Of a stretch of DNA of 64,000 bases, positions 40,882-48,256 are shown piece after piece. The notes beneath the pieces are model-generated. The model saw only the letters and a program-made list of their open reading frames with translations. It searched no databases and was not told where the DNA came from. The stretch comes from Ferrimonas sp048263965 (lineage in GTDB: Bacteria > Pseudomonadota > Gammaproteobacteria > Enterobacterales > Shewanellaceae): contig NZ_JBLXDO010000002.1 in assembly GCF_048263965.1 (NCBI RefSeq), forward strand, positions 186,001-250,000, in the 5' to 3' direction. Each line of letters starts with the position of its first letter. Position 1 is the first letter of the stretch. A program made the translations under genes and the position numbers.

Positions 40882-40974
40882 CTGGTGCGAATTCCCTAAG
40901 TGTTGGCTGCTCATCAGTACCGGGCCACCACGCCCGGCAGACCATGGGGGCACGGCCCCCGGGTTTCGCATGAG

Positions 40975-41187
40975 TTAGTGCCACAGCCTGTCTGCGGCGT
41001 TGTTGCAGAAGGCTTTGCGAGTGCGGGCGTAGTCGCCTTCTACATGGCAGGGATGACGGTCGGCCACCTGCTGCCACTTTTCGGCGGCCTGCTGGTAGAG
41101 GCCCTGCTGCTCCAGTTGCACTGCTGCCTGGGCATAGGCGCGCACCAGGGCGCGCTCGATGCTCTCTTTAGAGGGGGTGAAGGTCAT
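40975..41187 (-). CDS. ANR family transcriptional regulator
   Basis: This is a 70-residue protein with the ANR pattern AAVQLEQQGLYQQAAEKWQQVAD...ARTRKAFCNNAA. ANR proteins bind AraC-type activators and other regulators. AAGGAGAGCCC precedes the ATG. It lies in the early region of the phage, where such small regulators are common. Confidence 0.65.
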   Translation of the reverse strand: MTFTPSKESIERALVRAYAQAAVQLEQQGLYQQAAEKWQQVADRHPCHVEGDYARTRKAFCNNAADRLWH

Positions 41188-41196
41188 GGGCTCTCC

Positions 41197-41823
41197 TTAG
41201 GCGCTGGCCAGGTCCAGGGGCAGTTGGCTGTAGCTGCCATTGGGCCGGCGTTGATAGAAGCGCAGGTAGGTGGCGGTGCCCACCACCTGGATGGCATCGC
41301 TGATGGCTTCCATGGCCTGCTTCCAGTGGTCATCGTTAATCTCCAGCTGGCGCAGGGAGAGCACCTGGTTGACGTTGATTTGACCCTGCTTGTCTACCTT
41401 GAAGGCCTGGTTCACCAGCACCTTGATGTTGTCGTTGGAGCCCTCGCTCCAGCGGTGGATGCAGTCGTCGATGATCCCCTTGGCCACCTGGATGCGTTCG
41501 TCGAACACCCGGTGGTCGGCCTTGGCCATGATCACCCGGTACTGGCCGTCGAAACTGGTGAGGGTAACGTTGCCTTTGGTGCCGCCATATTTGACGTCGT
41601 ACTCGGCGGCGGAAAGGTCGACGAAGGCGAGGATCTCCTCGAAGGCGTTCTGCTTGAACTGGGCCATGGTGCTGCGAATGGTGCCGGCCCGCTTGATGAG
41701 GTCGACCACCAGCTCATCGCGCAGCTTGTCCACCGCTTTGATGTTGGCTTCGGGCACCAGGTCGCCTCTGGCGTTCTTGCGGTAACCTGCTGGCAGGTTA
41801 GTGTTGGGTTGCATTGTGGTCAT
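41197..41823 (-). CDS. DUF3164 family protein
   Basis: This is a 208-residue protein with the DUF3164 course: LPAGYRKNARGDLVPEANIKAVDKLRDELV and DDCIHRWSEGSNDNIKVLVNQAFKVDKQGQIN. The family is constant in the early region of Mu-like phages; its role is unknown. The ATG at 41823 after AAGGAG is chosen over an upstream open extension. Confidence 0.85.
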   Translation of the reverse strand: MTTMQPNTNLPAGYRKNARGDLVPEANIKAVDKLRDELVVDLIKRAGTIRSTMAQFKQNAFEEILAFVDLSAAEYDVKYGGTKGNVTLTSFDGQYRVIMAKADHRVFDERIQVAKGIIDDCIHRWSEGSNDNIKVLVNQAFKVDKQGQINVNQVLSLRQLEINDDHWKQAMEAISDAIQVVGTATYLRFYQRRPNGSYSQLPLDLASA

Positions 41824-42070
41824 CACAGACTCCTTGTTGATGCAGTTCGGTGGCAAGGTCGAGCACTTTGGGCAGTTTGTCCTGGGCCAGCTTGGTGGCG
41901 CTGCGCAGCAGCGGCGCCAGGGCCGAGGGCAGCATGTGGGCCAGCTGGTAGCTGAGCAGGTATTCCAGCGCCTGCTCCGGGGTGGCGGTGGCAGGCAGCG
42001 CCGGGGCGCTGACCTCCAACTGGGTTTTCCCGCCCTGGTGGCGGATTCTCAGGATGATTTGCTGGCTCAT
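41798..42070 (-). CDS. Hypothetical early phage protein
   Basis: This is a 90-residue protein (MSQQIILRIRHQGGKTQLEVSAPAL, then a helical Leu/Ala-rich part). The ATG at 42070 follows AAGGAGTGCCC. It overlaps DUF3164 by 26 bp. No family is recognised. Confidence 0.6.
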   Translation of the reverse strand: MSQQIILRIRHQGGKTQLEVSAPALPATATPEQALEYLLSYQLAHMLPSALAPLLRSATKLAQDKLPKVLDLATELHQQGVCDDHNATQH

Positions 42071-42321
42071 GGGCACTCCTTCCAGCGCACCAGGCAGCTG
42101 GCAAAGCGAGTGGTCTTGTACTCGATGCGGCCCTTGGGGCTGTTCTCGATGATGGCGGTTTGGGTGCCGGGCAAAGGCCGGCAGGGCCGCTCGATTTCGA
42201 TAAGGGGCAAGGCGCGCCCCAGGTTCACATTGCGCACAAAGCAGCCTTTGGTTTTCAGCCGTTGAACTGCCGTTAAACAGGTTTTAAGGCGCTGTTCCAC
42301 CGCCTGGTTTCCCTGAATCAT
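42067..42321 (-). CDS. Hypothetical early phage protein
   Basis: This is an 84-residue basic protein (EQRLKTCLTAVQRLKTKGCFVRNVNLG, RIEYKTTRFASCLVRWKECP) in a run of overlapping early genes. GGAGAGCAA precedes the ATG. No family is recognised. Confidence 0.6.
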   Translation of the reverse strand: MIQGNQAVEQRLKTCLTAVQRLKTKGCFVRNVNLGRALPLIEIERPCRPLPGTQTAIIENSPKGRIEYKTTRFASCLVRWKECP

Positions 42322-42845
42322 TTGCTCTCCTTGGTCAGTAATCGGTTGTACTTCACCGCCAGGGCGATGAACTCGCCCTTGAGCAGTTGGTATTTGTCGG
42401 TGCCCTGCTCTGCCGCTTGCCGTTCCATCTGATGGATTAGGGCATTGGCGTCGCAGCGCTCTCCTGGTCTTCGGGTGGTGAGAGTGGGCTTGTCGTCTAT
42501 CACCTGGATGTTCAGGGGCGAGCCCATGCGCTCCTCAAGGTGCGAGTGAGGGCAGCCACTGCGACAGGCGCGGTAGAGTTTGATCCGCTGCGGGTTGGTG
42601 GCGGCGAAGGGGCGGCACTGGTGTTGCTCGCAGATGTCCTGGGTGATCTCCCCCAGCACCGGGCAGTGAACGCTGATTTTCATCAGCAGCCCTTCCACCT
42701 TGCGGGCGATGCGGTCCACATCGCCGGGGTATTTTTCTGCGAGTACCAGGGAGACGGTGGCCGGGCTGACGCCCAACAACTTGGCCACCTTGGCCTGGCT
42801 TGAGCGGCCCACCTCTTTTCGAAGGGCTTCTAGCCACAGTTTCAT
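42318..42845 (-). CDS. Helix-turn-helix protein with Cys-rich centre
   Basis: This is a 175-residue protein. The N-terminal HTH (RSSQAKVAKLLGVSPATVSLVL, residues ~14-35) is followed by a Cys/His-rich stretch (CPVLGEITQDICEQHQCRPF, then CRSGCPHSH) that may bind metal. It lies in the early operon with overlapping ends. It is a probable DNA-binding regulator of the phage early genes. Confidence 0.7.
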   Translation of the reverse strand: MKLWLEALRKEVGRSSQAKVAKLLGVSPATVSLVLAEKYPGDVDRIARKVEGLLMKISVHCPVLGEITQDICEQHQCRPFAATNPQRIKLYRACRSGCPHSHLEERMGSPLNIQVIDDKPTLTTRRPGERCDANALIHQMERQAAEQGTDKYQLLKGEFIALAVKYNRLLTKESK

Positions 42846-43396
42846 GAGCTGCTTCCTTGGTCAGTAAAGGGGTAAAGCTTGCACTCGTTGTCGTCCCACA
42901 GGCCGATGCCCTGGCGCTGGATGGGTGGCCGGGGCCCGGTGTAACGCACCAGGCGAAACAGGTGCGCTTCCCGGTTGCCGTTGTCCTGGCGGCGCAGGTA
43001 GCCGGACTGCTCCAGGGCGCGCAGGTAGCGGGCGGCGCTGTTGCGGTGGACGTCGGTCAGGGCGGAAAGCTCCGGGATGGTGATGTGGCGCTTTACCCGG
43101 ATGGCGTTCCACATTTTCTGGCGCTGACGCTTGGGACTGCGGCTGATGTTGACCTTTTGCCCCTTGCGAGAGCCGGGGCCGAAGGCCATATCATCGGGCG
43201 CTACTACGGTGAAGCGCTTGGTAAAGCCGTCGCGGATGCATTCGACCCGGTTCGCCTTCTGCAGGCTGTAGGTGAAGCAGCGCACGGTGTTGATTTCGAC
43301 GCCTGTTTCCTTGGCTATTTCTGGGTTGGTGAAGCTCGGCTTGGTGAGCATGGCTTCCCAGGCCCGCTGGCGCGGGCTCTTTTGTTTTGCTGTCAC
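42842..43396 (-). CDS. Winged-helix early protein with two HTH units
   Basis: This is a 184-residue protein. Two similar winged-helix segments are visible: FTNPEIAKETGVEINTVRCFTYSL and ITIPELSALTDVHRNSAARYLRAL. The GTG start at 43396 follows GAGGG. It is a probable DNA-binding protein directly behind the transposition gene B. Confidence 0.65.
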   Translation of the reverse strand: MTAKQKSPRQRAWEAMLTKPSFTNPEIAKETGVEINTVRCFTYSLQKANRVECIRDGFTKRFTVVAPDDMAFGPGSRKGQKVNISRSPKRQRQKMWNAIRVKRHITIPELSALTDVHRNSAARYLRALEQSGYLRRQDNGNREAHLFRLVRYTGPRPPIQRQGIGLWDDNECKLYPFTDQGSSS

Positions 43397-43435
43397 TGTC
43401 TATTCCCTCAAACGTGTTGCTGTGGCCGGAGAGCC

Positions 43436-44125
43436 CTACCGCTGCCAGTGCTCCATATCGATGAAATCAAGGCCGGAGACGATGGCTTGTTTTTCTATCT
43501 CCTCCAGCATGGCGGCGGCGTTTCGCAGGTTGCCGCCGGTGTCGCGGATGACTTTGCGCAACAGGGTGTCGCCCACTTTGATGCCCTCTTCGAAGAGGGT
43601 TTCGACGATGATCTGCAGGTCTTCGAGGTCGGCTGGCTGGAACTCGTAACGCTGGCGAATGCGGCTGTCGAGCTGGGGGATGGTGGCGATCTTCTTGGCG
43701 ATCTTGTTCATGCCGATGAGCATGATGGTGCAGTCGGTCAGGTCCTGGATGTCGCGAATGGTCTCCAGGATGTCTGGCTGGCCCATGTAGTAGTCGGCCT
43801 CGTCGATAAACAGCACCCTGGGGTTCTGAGACAGGGCATCCACGGCCTTGTCGAGACGGGCCCGCTTGGCTCGGGGGATGTCGCGCTCGCCCAGCTCTTT
43901 AAGCAGCTGGTCGAGAAAGGTGGAGGTGGTCTCCAGCCGCACGGCACGGATGTAGATGCCGTTGGGGATGGAGTTGAGCAGCCGAATGGTGGCGGTGGTC
44001 TTGCCCACCCCTGGAGGGCCGTCGAGCAGGCCGAACCCCGGCAAGGCGCTGGAGCGGTTAAGCAGGGTTAACAGGGTGGAGTTGGCCATATCCACGTTCT
44101 TGGTGTACGCACAGAGATCTTTCAT
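43436..44125 (-). CDS. MuB-like transposition ATPase
   Basis: This is a 229-residue AAA+ ATPase with Walker A DGPPGVGKTTATI (near residue 38), Walker B RVLFIDEADYYM and sensor-like MLIGMNKIAKKI. MuB-type proteins bind target DNA and activate the transposase, giving target immunity. It lacks the N-terminal DNA-binding extension of Mu B, like homologues in related phages. It lies 14 bp downstream of the transposase gene. Confidence 0.9.
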   Translation of the reverse strand: MKDLCAYTKNVDMANSTLLTLLNRSSALPGFGLLDGPPGVGKTTATIRLLNSIPNGIYIRAVRLETTSTFLDQLLKELGERDIPRAKRARLDKAVDALSQNPRVLFIDEADYYMGQPDILETIRDIQDLTDCTIMLIGMNKIAKKIATIPQLDSRIRQRYEFQPADLEDLQIIVETLFEEGIKVGDTLLRKVIRDTGGNLRNAAAMLEEIEKQAIVSGLDFIDMEHWQR

Positions 44126-44139
44126 TGGAACTCCTTCTC

Positions 44140-46386
44140 TTACTGATTCACTTTGCTGAGGTTGGGGGTGCCGACCATGCGCTCGATGACTTGCATGAGG
44201 TCGGGGTTCTTGTTTCGGAATTTGGCGAGCTTGGCTTTCTCCTCTTCCAGCAGTTCCCGGCGCTGGGCCTGGCGCAGCAGGTATTTGGCTTCGTCCTCTT
44301 CGCTGCGAAAGGCGCTGGCTTTGGTGCCGCTCTGTTTGAGGGCGCTTTCGGCACGCAACTGCTGCTGACGACGCTCGGCAAAGGCGGCGCGCTCTTCGTC
44401 GCTCATGGCGGGACGTTTGTTGAGTTCGACGCCTGCGGCGGTTTGGGCGCCGGTTAAGGCGCTGCTGCTATGTGGCTGCTGGCTTTTCGGAAATGCGGTG
44501 ATGCCCTGGTTACGCAGCTTGGCGGCTTGAACGATCTGCTGGGCCATTTCGCCAGGGTTGACGGCTTTGCCGGCTTGGCGCAGCTCTTTGCGTTTCTCGG
44601 TGAGGGTGGCGCGCTGCATGGCTTTGGCCTGGGCGGTGAGTTCGCTGAGGCTGAGGCCACTGTCGGCCAGCTGTGGGCACTCGGCCACACAGAGGAAGGC
44701 CATGCTGGTGCGTTCGAACACCATGACCCGCCCGACTTCGTCTGGGTCGTGGCTGACGAAAACGGTTTCGCCAATCATGGGGGCCAGCTCCGGTGCCAGG
44801 TAGCTGAGGCCTTCGACGACGATGCCAGCGTCTTTGTTGATGGTGCGTTCACCCGCCGGGCGGCCACTTTGGGCAGCCACCGGGGTGAGCAGTAAGTCCA
44901 GGCTGCGGGGGTTGCCGATGGTCTGCAAAGGCAGGGTGCAGCTTTGCCAGCGCTGCATGGGGCTCATGCCCAGGGAGCGATGACGGTTATGCAGGTAGAG
45001 GTTCTCTATCCAGTCATCGATAACCAACTGCAGCTCTTTGCTGGAGAGGCTGACTTCGATCTGCTCGCTGCTGCCCTTGGCCATGATGCGCTCGGCGAAG
45101 GAACGACGGGAGCGGATCTCCTGACGCTTGGCGACGTTGTGGCCGCCGTAACCCGGCAGCAGGGTGCTGATGCCGTGGGCCCAGGTGCGGAAGAAGCGCT
45201 CGATGAAGGGCTTTTCATCCCCATGAAAGGGCTTGGTCAGGCACTGCTGTACGCCGACGTTCAGCAAGATGGATTCGATGCGGCGAGAAACGTAGTCCTT
45301 ACCGTTGTCGGTAACCACGGTCTCTGGTACGCCCAGGGTCAGCAGTGCTTTGCGCAGCAACTGACTGACGGTGGCGGCGCTGGAGGTGGGGACCACCACC
45401 ACCAGGGGGCGGCGGCTGTAGACGTCGATCATGCCGACGATGGAGTAACGGCCATCGGTCAGCAATACGTCCGATGGGGTGGAGTCCAGCTCCCATACCT
45501 GGTTTACCCGGATTACGTCTTCGCCCATGCGACCCCAGGCCACCTGGCGTTTGTTCTTGAAGTCGTCCGGGGCGCGCAGCTGGTGCATCAGCAATGGATT
45601 CGCCTGGGCAAAGGCGGTAAGCCAACGGCGACAGGCACTCTCTGAGGGCAGATCCCACTCCAGGCCTTCAACCTGGCTTTTGGACGCGATGAGCTGGAAC
45701 AGCAGCCTGGGGGTGATGTCGGGCTGGTGGTAGAGCACGCCTTTGCAGTAGCTGAGCATGTCAGGCTGGCGCTCAATCTTAGAGGCGCCCTCCTCCCTTT
45801 GATAACGCCCCGCCAGAGCGGCACTGCCATGCGCTTCAAACAGTGAATTCCAGCGGTAGAGGGTGGCGCGGTTTATAGTGCGCACCTGCTGATAGACCTC
45901 TTCCCTCAGGGAGAGGGAGCGCTGGTTGAAGGCGTCGATGAAGCGGTTGACCCCTTCCATCTTGCGCTTGGCCTGGGCATAGGGCCCGACGAACGCCCGG
46001 AAGGCGGCAACGATGGCGGTTTTGGCACAGGCGCGGTCTGCCCCCCGCTCAGAAAGCTGCATCATGGCCGCCGCGCTGGCTTCGCGCTGCTGCTGTCGCT
46101 GCTCGAAGCTTTGCTGATCGTCGCTCTGCTTTTGGGTAGCCACAGCTTTGCCCGAGATAAATGCCGCATCGGTGGTGGCCAGCTCTGCCGCCTGCTGATG
46201 CGCCACCTGCACCTGAGCTTCGGGAGGCAGGCAGTCGGAGCGGTACTCCTTGCCCTTTCCTTGCTGACGGCGACGTACCTGATCCGGCGCTGCCAGACGG
46301 TTGAGCTTGTCGCGAGTGCGTCGTTCAGAGCCGGGCATGCCAGGTAGGCCACAAGCTTGGGCTGGCGTTAACCAGGTGCTACTCAT
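44140..46386 (-). CDS. MuA-like DDE transposase
   Basis: This is a 748-residue protein. An N-terminal DNA-binding region rich in Arg/Gln precedes an rve-type catalytic core with WELDSTPSD (Asp 301), VVTDNGKDY (Asp 360) and EKPFIERFF (Glu 396). A Mu-type beta-barrel and a C-terminal basic/coiled region for contact with the ATPase follow. The ATG at 46386 gives a natural start (MSSTWLTPAQACGLPGMPG). It cuts and joins the phage ends at 10593 and 47723 into host DNA with 5-bp duplications. Confidence 0.92.
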   Translation of the reverse strand: MSSTWLTPAQACGLPGMPGSERRTRDKLNRLAAPDQVRRRQQGKGKEYRSDCLPPEAQVQVAHQQAAELATTDAAFISGKAVATQKQSDDQQSFEQRQQQREASAAAMMQLSERGADRACAKTAIVAAFRAFVGPYAQAKRKMEGVNRFIDAFNQRSLSLREEVYQQVRTINRATLYRWNSLFEAHGSAALAGRYQREEGASKIERQPDMLSYCKGVLYHQPDITPRLLFQLIASKSQVEGLEWDLPSESACRRWLTAFAQANPLLMHQLRAPDDFKNKRQVAWGRMGEDVIRVNQVWELDSTPSDVLLTDGRYSIVGMIDVYSRRPLVVVVPTSSAATVSQLLRKALLTLGVPETVVTDNGKDYVSRRIESILLNVGVQQCLTKPFHGDEKPFIERFFRTWAHGISTLLPGYGGHNVAKRQEIRSRRSFAERIMAKGSSEQIEVSLSSKELQLVIDDWIENLYLHNRHRSLGMSPMQRWQSCTLPLQTIGNPRSLDLLLTPVAAQSGRPAGERTINKDAGIVVEGLSYLAPELAPMIGETVFVSHDPDEVGRVMVFERTSMAFLCVAECPQLADSGLSLSELTAQAKAMQRATLTEKRKELRQAGKAVNPGEMAQQIVQAAKLRNQGITAFPKSQQPHSSSALTGAQTAAGVELNKRPAMSDEERAAFAERRQQQLRAESALKQSGTKASAFRSEEDEAKYLLRQAQRRELLEEEKAKLAKFRNKNPDLMQVIERMVGTPNLSKVNQ

Positions 46387-46606
46387 GAGTGCCTCCAAAC
46401 AGGTCAAAGCCCAGGGTTTGAGAGAGGTCACTGATGATCGATTTGGACAGCTTGCGCTTAGGCTTACGGTTGTTTTCAGGGGCAAACAACTGGATGCAAT
46501 GAAGCACGGTTCTAGGGTTGTAACCATGCTGCATTGCCCATGCGCGGCAGGTGAATCCCTTAGCCCTGAGCGCGCCCTGGATGTGATTGGCGGTTTCTAT
46601 CCTCAT
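46379..46606 (-). CDS. BcepMu gp16-like DNA-binding protein
   Basis: This is a 75-residue protein starting MRIETANHIQGALRAKGFTCRAWAMQHGYNPRTVLHCI, which matches the BcepMu gp16 phage family (a small HTH protein just upstream of the transposase). It overlaps the transposase start by 8 bp. It may act like Mu Ner as an early regulator. It is divergent from the repressor. Confidence 0.72.
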   Translation of the reverse strand: MRIETANHIQGALRAKGFTCRAWAMQHGYNPRTVLHCIQLFAPENNRKPKRKLSKSIISDLSQTLGFDLFGGTHE

Positions 46607-46638
46607 ACCTAATCCCGTGGTAATATCAATCAGTTATC

Positions 46639-46740
46639 TGTCGCATTTGGCAACTTACCGAATGCGACATATTTACAGCATTGATCGAGATATATGTCGA
46701 GTCAAGAGCTATTTGCTGCGTCCGCAACATATTTGCAGCA
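46639..46740. promoter_or_regulatory. Early operator region between gp16-like gene and repressor
   Basis: TGTCGCATT and AATGCGACA form a perfect inverted repeat at 46639-46647 and 46661-46669. GCGACATATTTACAGCA (46664-46680) recurs as GCAACATATTTGCAGCA (46724-46740), exactly 60 bp apart, 15 of 17 identical. This lies between the divergent early operon and repressor, so these are likely repressor operators. Confidence 0.65.
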
Positions 46741-46806
46741 AGGCAAGGAATCGAATCCGGTTTATACTCAATGAATCAAGCGGTTACCTTCAAAAGGGAC
46801 AAGCTA

Positions 46807-47496
46807 ATGAAAAATGGGACAAAACGTCCGAATCCTGAAGAGCAAAAAGGACGGTTCCCTGCGCGATTGGAGAGTTTGTTAGAGGGGCAGAGCCTGCGCT
46901 CTTTTTCTCGCAAGGTCGGGATAAGCGATACCACCATCGCTAAGTACCTGTCTGGAGACACAGACCCAACCCTGGGTAAGCTCGAAATGATTGCAGACGC
47001 TTGTGGGGTAAGCCTTGCCTGGCTGGTGACGGGACAAGAAGAGAAGGCTGCAGAGGTCTTATCCTCTGAGTTCGATGAAGAGTATGCGCTGATTGACGGC
47101 TTCCATGCTTCCGTATCGACCGGCCACGGCACCTCCTGGGACAATGAGCCGGTACGCCGCAAGCTGGCGTTTCGCAAGAAGTGGCTGAGCTACCGTAAGC
47201 TGCAACCCGAATCCCTGAAAGTGGTTTTCGCCAAAGGCGACTCCATGGAGCCGACCATCCACAGCGGCGACAGCATCCTGGTGGACGTTTCCATCCAAAC
47301 CCTGTCCGATGGCAGCATTTTCGTCCTGAGCCTGGGCGGTGACCTCTACGCCAAGCGGCTCTCCAGGCGCTTCGATGGCGGCATCGAGATCATCAGCGAC
47401 AACAAGGAATACGATAAGCAGATCGTGCCTGCAGATGAGCTTGAGCAGCTCGACATCATCGGCAAGGTGGTGTGGATAGGAAAGGACGTCGACTGA
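46807..47496 (+). CDS. Prophage repressor, XRE HTH with S24 peptidase-like domain
   Basis: This is a 229-residue protein. The N-terminal HTH is LRSFSRKVGISDTTIAKYLSG. The C-terminal LexA/CI-type domain shows FAKGDSMEPTIHSGD (catalytic Ser) and LYAKRLSRR (Lys). This predicts RecA-stimulated self-cleavage, unlike the Mu c repressor, so the prophage may respond to DNA damage. The ATG at 46807 follows AGGGA. It is divergent from the transposition operon. Confidence 0.85.
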   Translation: MKNGTKRPNPEEQKGRFPARLESLLEGQSLRSFSRKVGISDTTIAKYLSGDTDPTLGKLEMIADACGVSLAWLVTGQEEKAAEVLSSEFDEEYALIDGFHASVSTGHGTSWDNEPVRRKLAFRKKWLSYRKLQPESLKVVFAKGDSMEPTIHSGDSILVDVSIQTLSDGSIFVLSLGGDLYAKRLSRRFDGGIEIISDNKEYDKQIVPADELEQLDIIGKVVWIGKDVD

Positions 47497-47502
47497 TTAC
47501 AG

Positions 47503-47526
47503 CGTCCCTTACCAAAGGGACGTTTT
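47503..47526 (+). terminator. Terminator after the repressor gene
   Basis: CGTCCCTT, loop ACCA, AAGGGACG and TTTT. Confidence 0.82.
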
Positions 47527-47723
47527 CTCACTCCTGCCGACGCGGACGGCAGTTCTCATTACTGGTGACGTCGCCCTCGCGGCGTCCCTTTAAGTTCTCA
47601 TTCCAGCCGCAGCCAGCCCGAGATCGTTAAATCCTCCATAAAGCCCGTTTTAACGGGGCCTCTCAGCAGATCTCACCCGATCTCATTAGATCCCGGATTT
47701 CTCATACCCACTGACGTCCTACA
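47524..47723 (-). repeat. Left terminus of the Mu-like phage with transposase-binding repeats
   Basis: TTCTCAT-type heptamers (inverse of ATGAGAA) occur at 47552-47559 and 47594-47601 (both GTTCTCAT), 47681-47686 (TCTCAT) and 47698-47706 (TTTCTCATA), with a weaker one at 47524. The last is 18 bp inside the terminal ...TACA, exactly as at the other end. These are candidate MuA-type L-end sites. Confidence 0.72.
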
Positions 47724-47728
47724 ATCAA
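47724..47728. repeat. 5-bp target-site duplication, right copy (ATCAA)
   Basis: ATCAA directly follows the phage terminal CA and matches 10588-10592. Confidence 0.88.
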
Positions 47729-48256
47729 GACACGTATCGCAGCCTAACGTCGGCTCCGCCAACAAGCACAACTCTTACACCGTCTCATAATCACTTAGTC
47801 GTGGGCTCAAACCTCTCCGGTGCCACCATATACAGAAAGCGCAGCAAATTAGTAACCGCTTTGCCTTTATTTTTTGTGCCGCGCATGTGCCGCCTTTGGC
47901 ATCAATAGAACGGCCAAGTTGAGAGCATCTGATCGGACTATACATCCATCGCTTTCTTGCCAATCTGTGTACTGCTTCCAAAGACGAGGCTAGCTTACAA
48001 TCAGTTCTTCTCTCCAAGCTTGTCCCACACTAGGACACCTAACCTAGCTCTGCTTACGCTTAGCGAACACGGTGTAACACGTCGATTATGTCAAATGTCT
48101 AGGTCTGCCCTCCCACCGGCCAAAGGAGAGATGAACTCCCCAAAACGTGCTCATCCCTGCAATATCAGGGCTTTGCCGTTGATCCTATTGACCAATCTTC
48201 GTGTATGGTCCATAGTCATCTCACTATTCTCAATTATCTGGTTTTTTGAGATCAAC
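47729..48256. other. Island region between phage insertion and the Fic gene
   Basis: This is 528 bp without a supported gene. A stretch at 47783-47827 (TCTCATAATCACTTAG..., ending GGTGCCACCA) resembles the 3' half of a tRNA of the Ile2/Met type, but its T-stem is imperfect and no 5' half is seen. An open frame joins the Fic gene upstream of its ATG but has no start with a ribosome-binding site. Confidence 0.35.

Larger units (their letters stand above)
10593..47723 (-). mobile_element. Mu-like transposable prophage with a siphovirus-type tail, 37.1 kb
   Basis: The ends are defined by inverted termini TGTAG(6 bp)...ATGAGAA, with the ATGAGAA motif exactly 18 bp inside each terminus, and by the flanking 5-bp duplication ATCAA. 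The size is close to Mu (about 37 kb). The gene order from 47723 downward is repressor, gp16-like, MuA, MuB, early genes, GemA, Mor, lysis, terminase, portal, MuF, gpG, protease, capsid and tail. The tail genes (tube, frameshifted chaperones, tape measure, gpJ-like hub) are those of a long non-contractile tail rather than the Mu contractile tail. All essential modules look intact, so it may be inducible. Confidence 0.93.

Noticed and set aside
47775..48017. An 80-codon minus-strand frame
   Set aside because: No ribosome-binding site, Cys/Arg-rich unnatural composition, and it runs over the tRNA-like segment.
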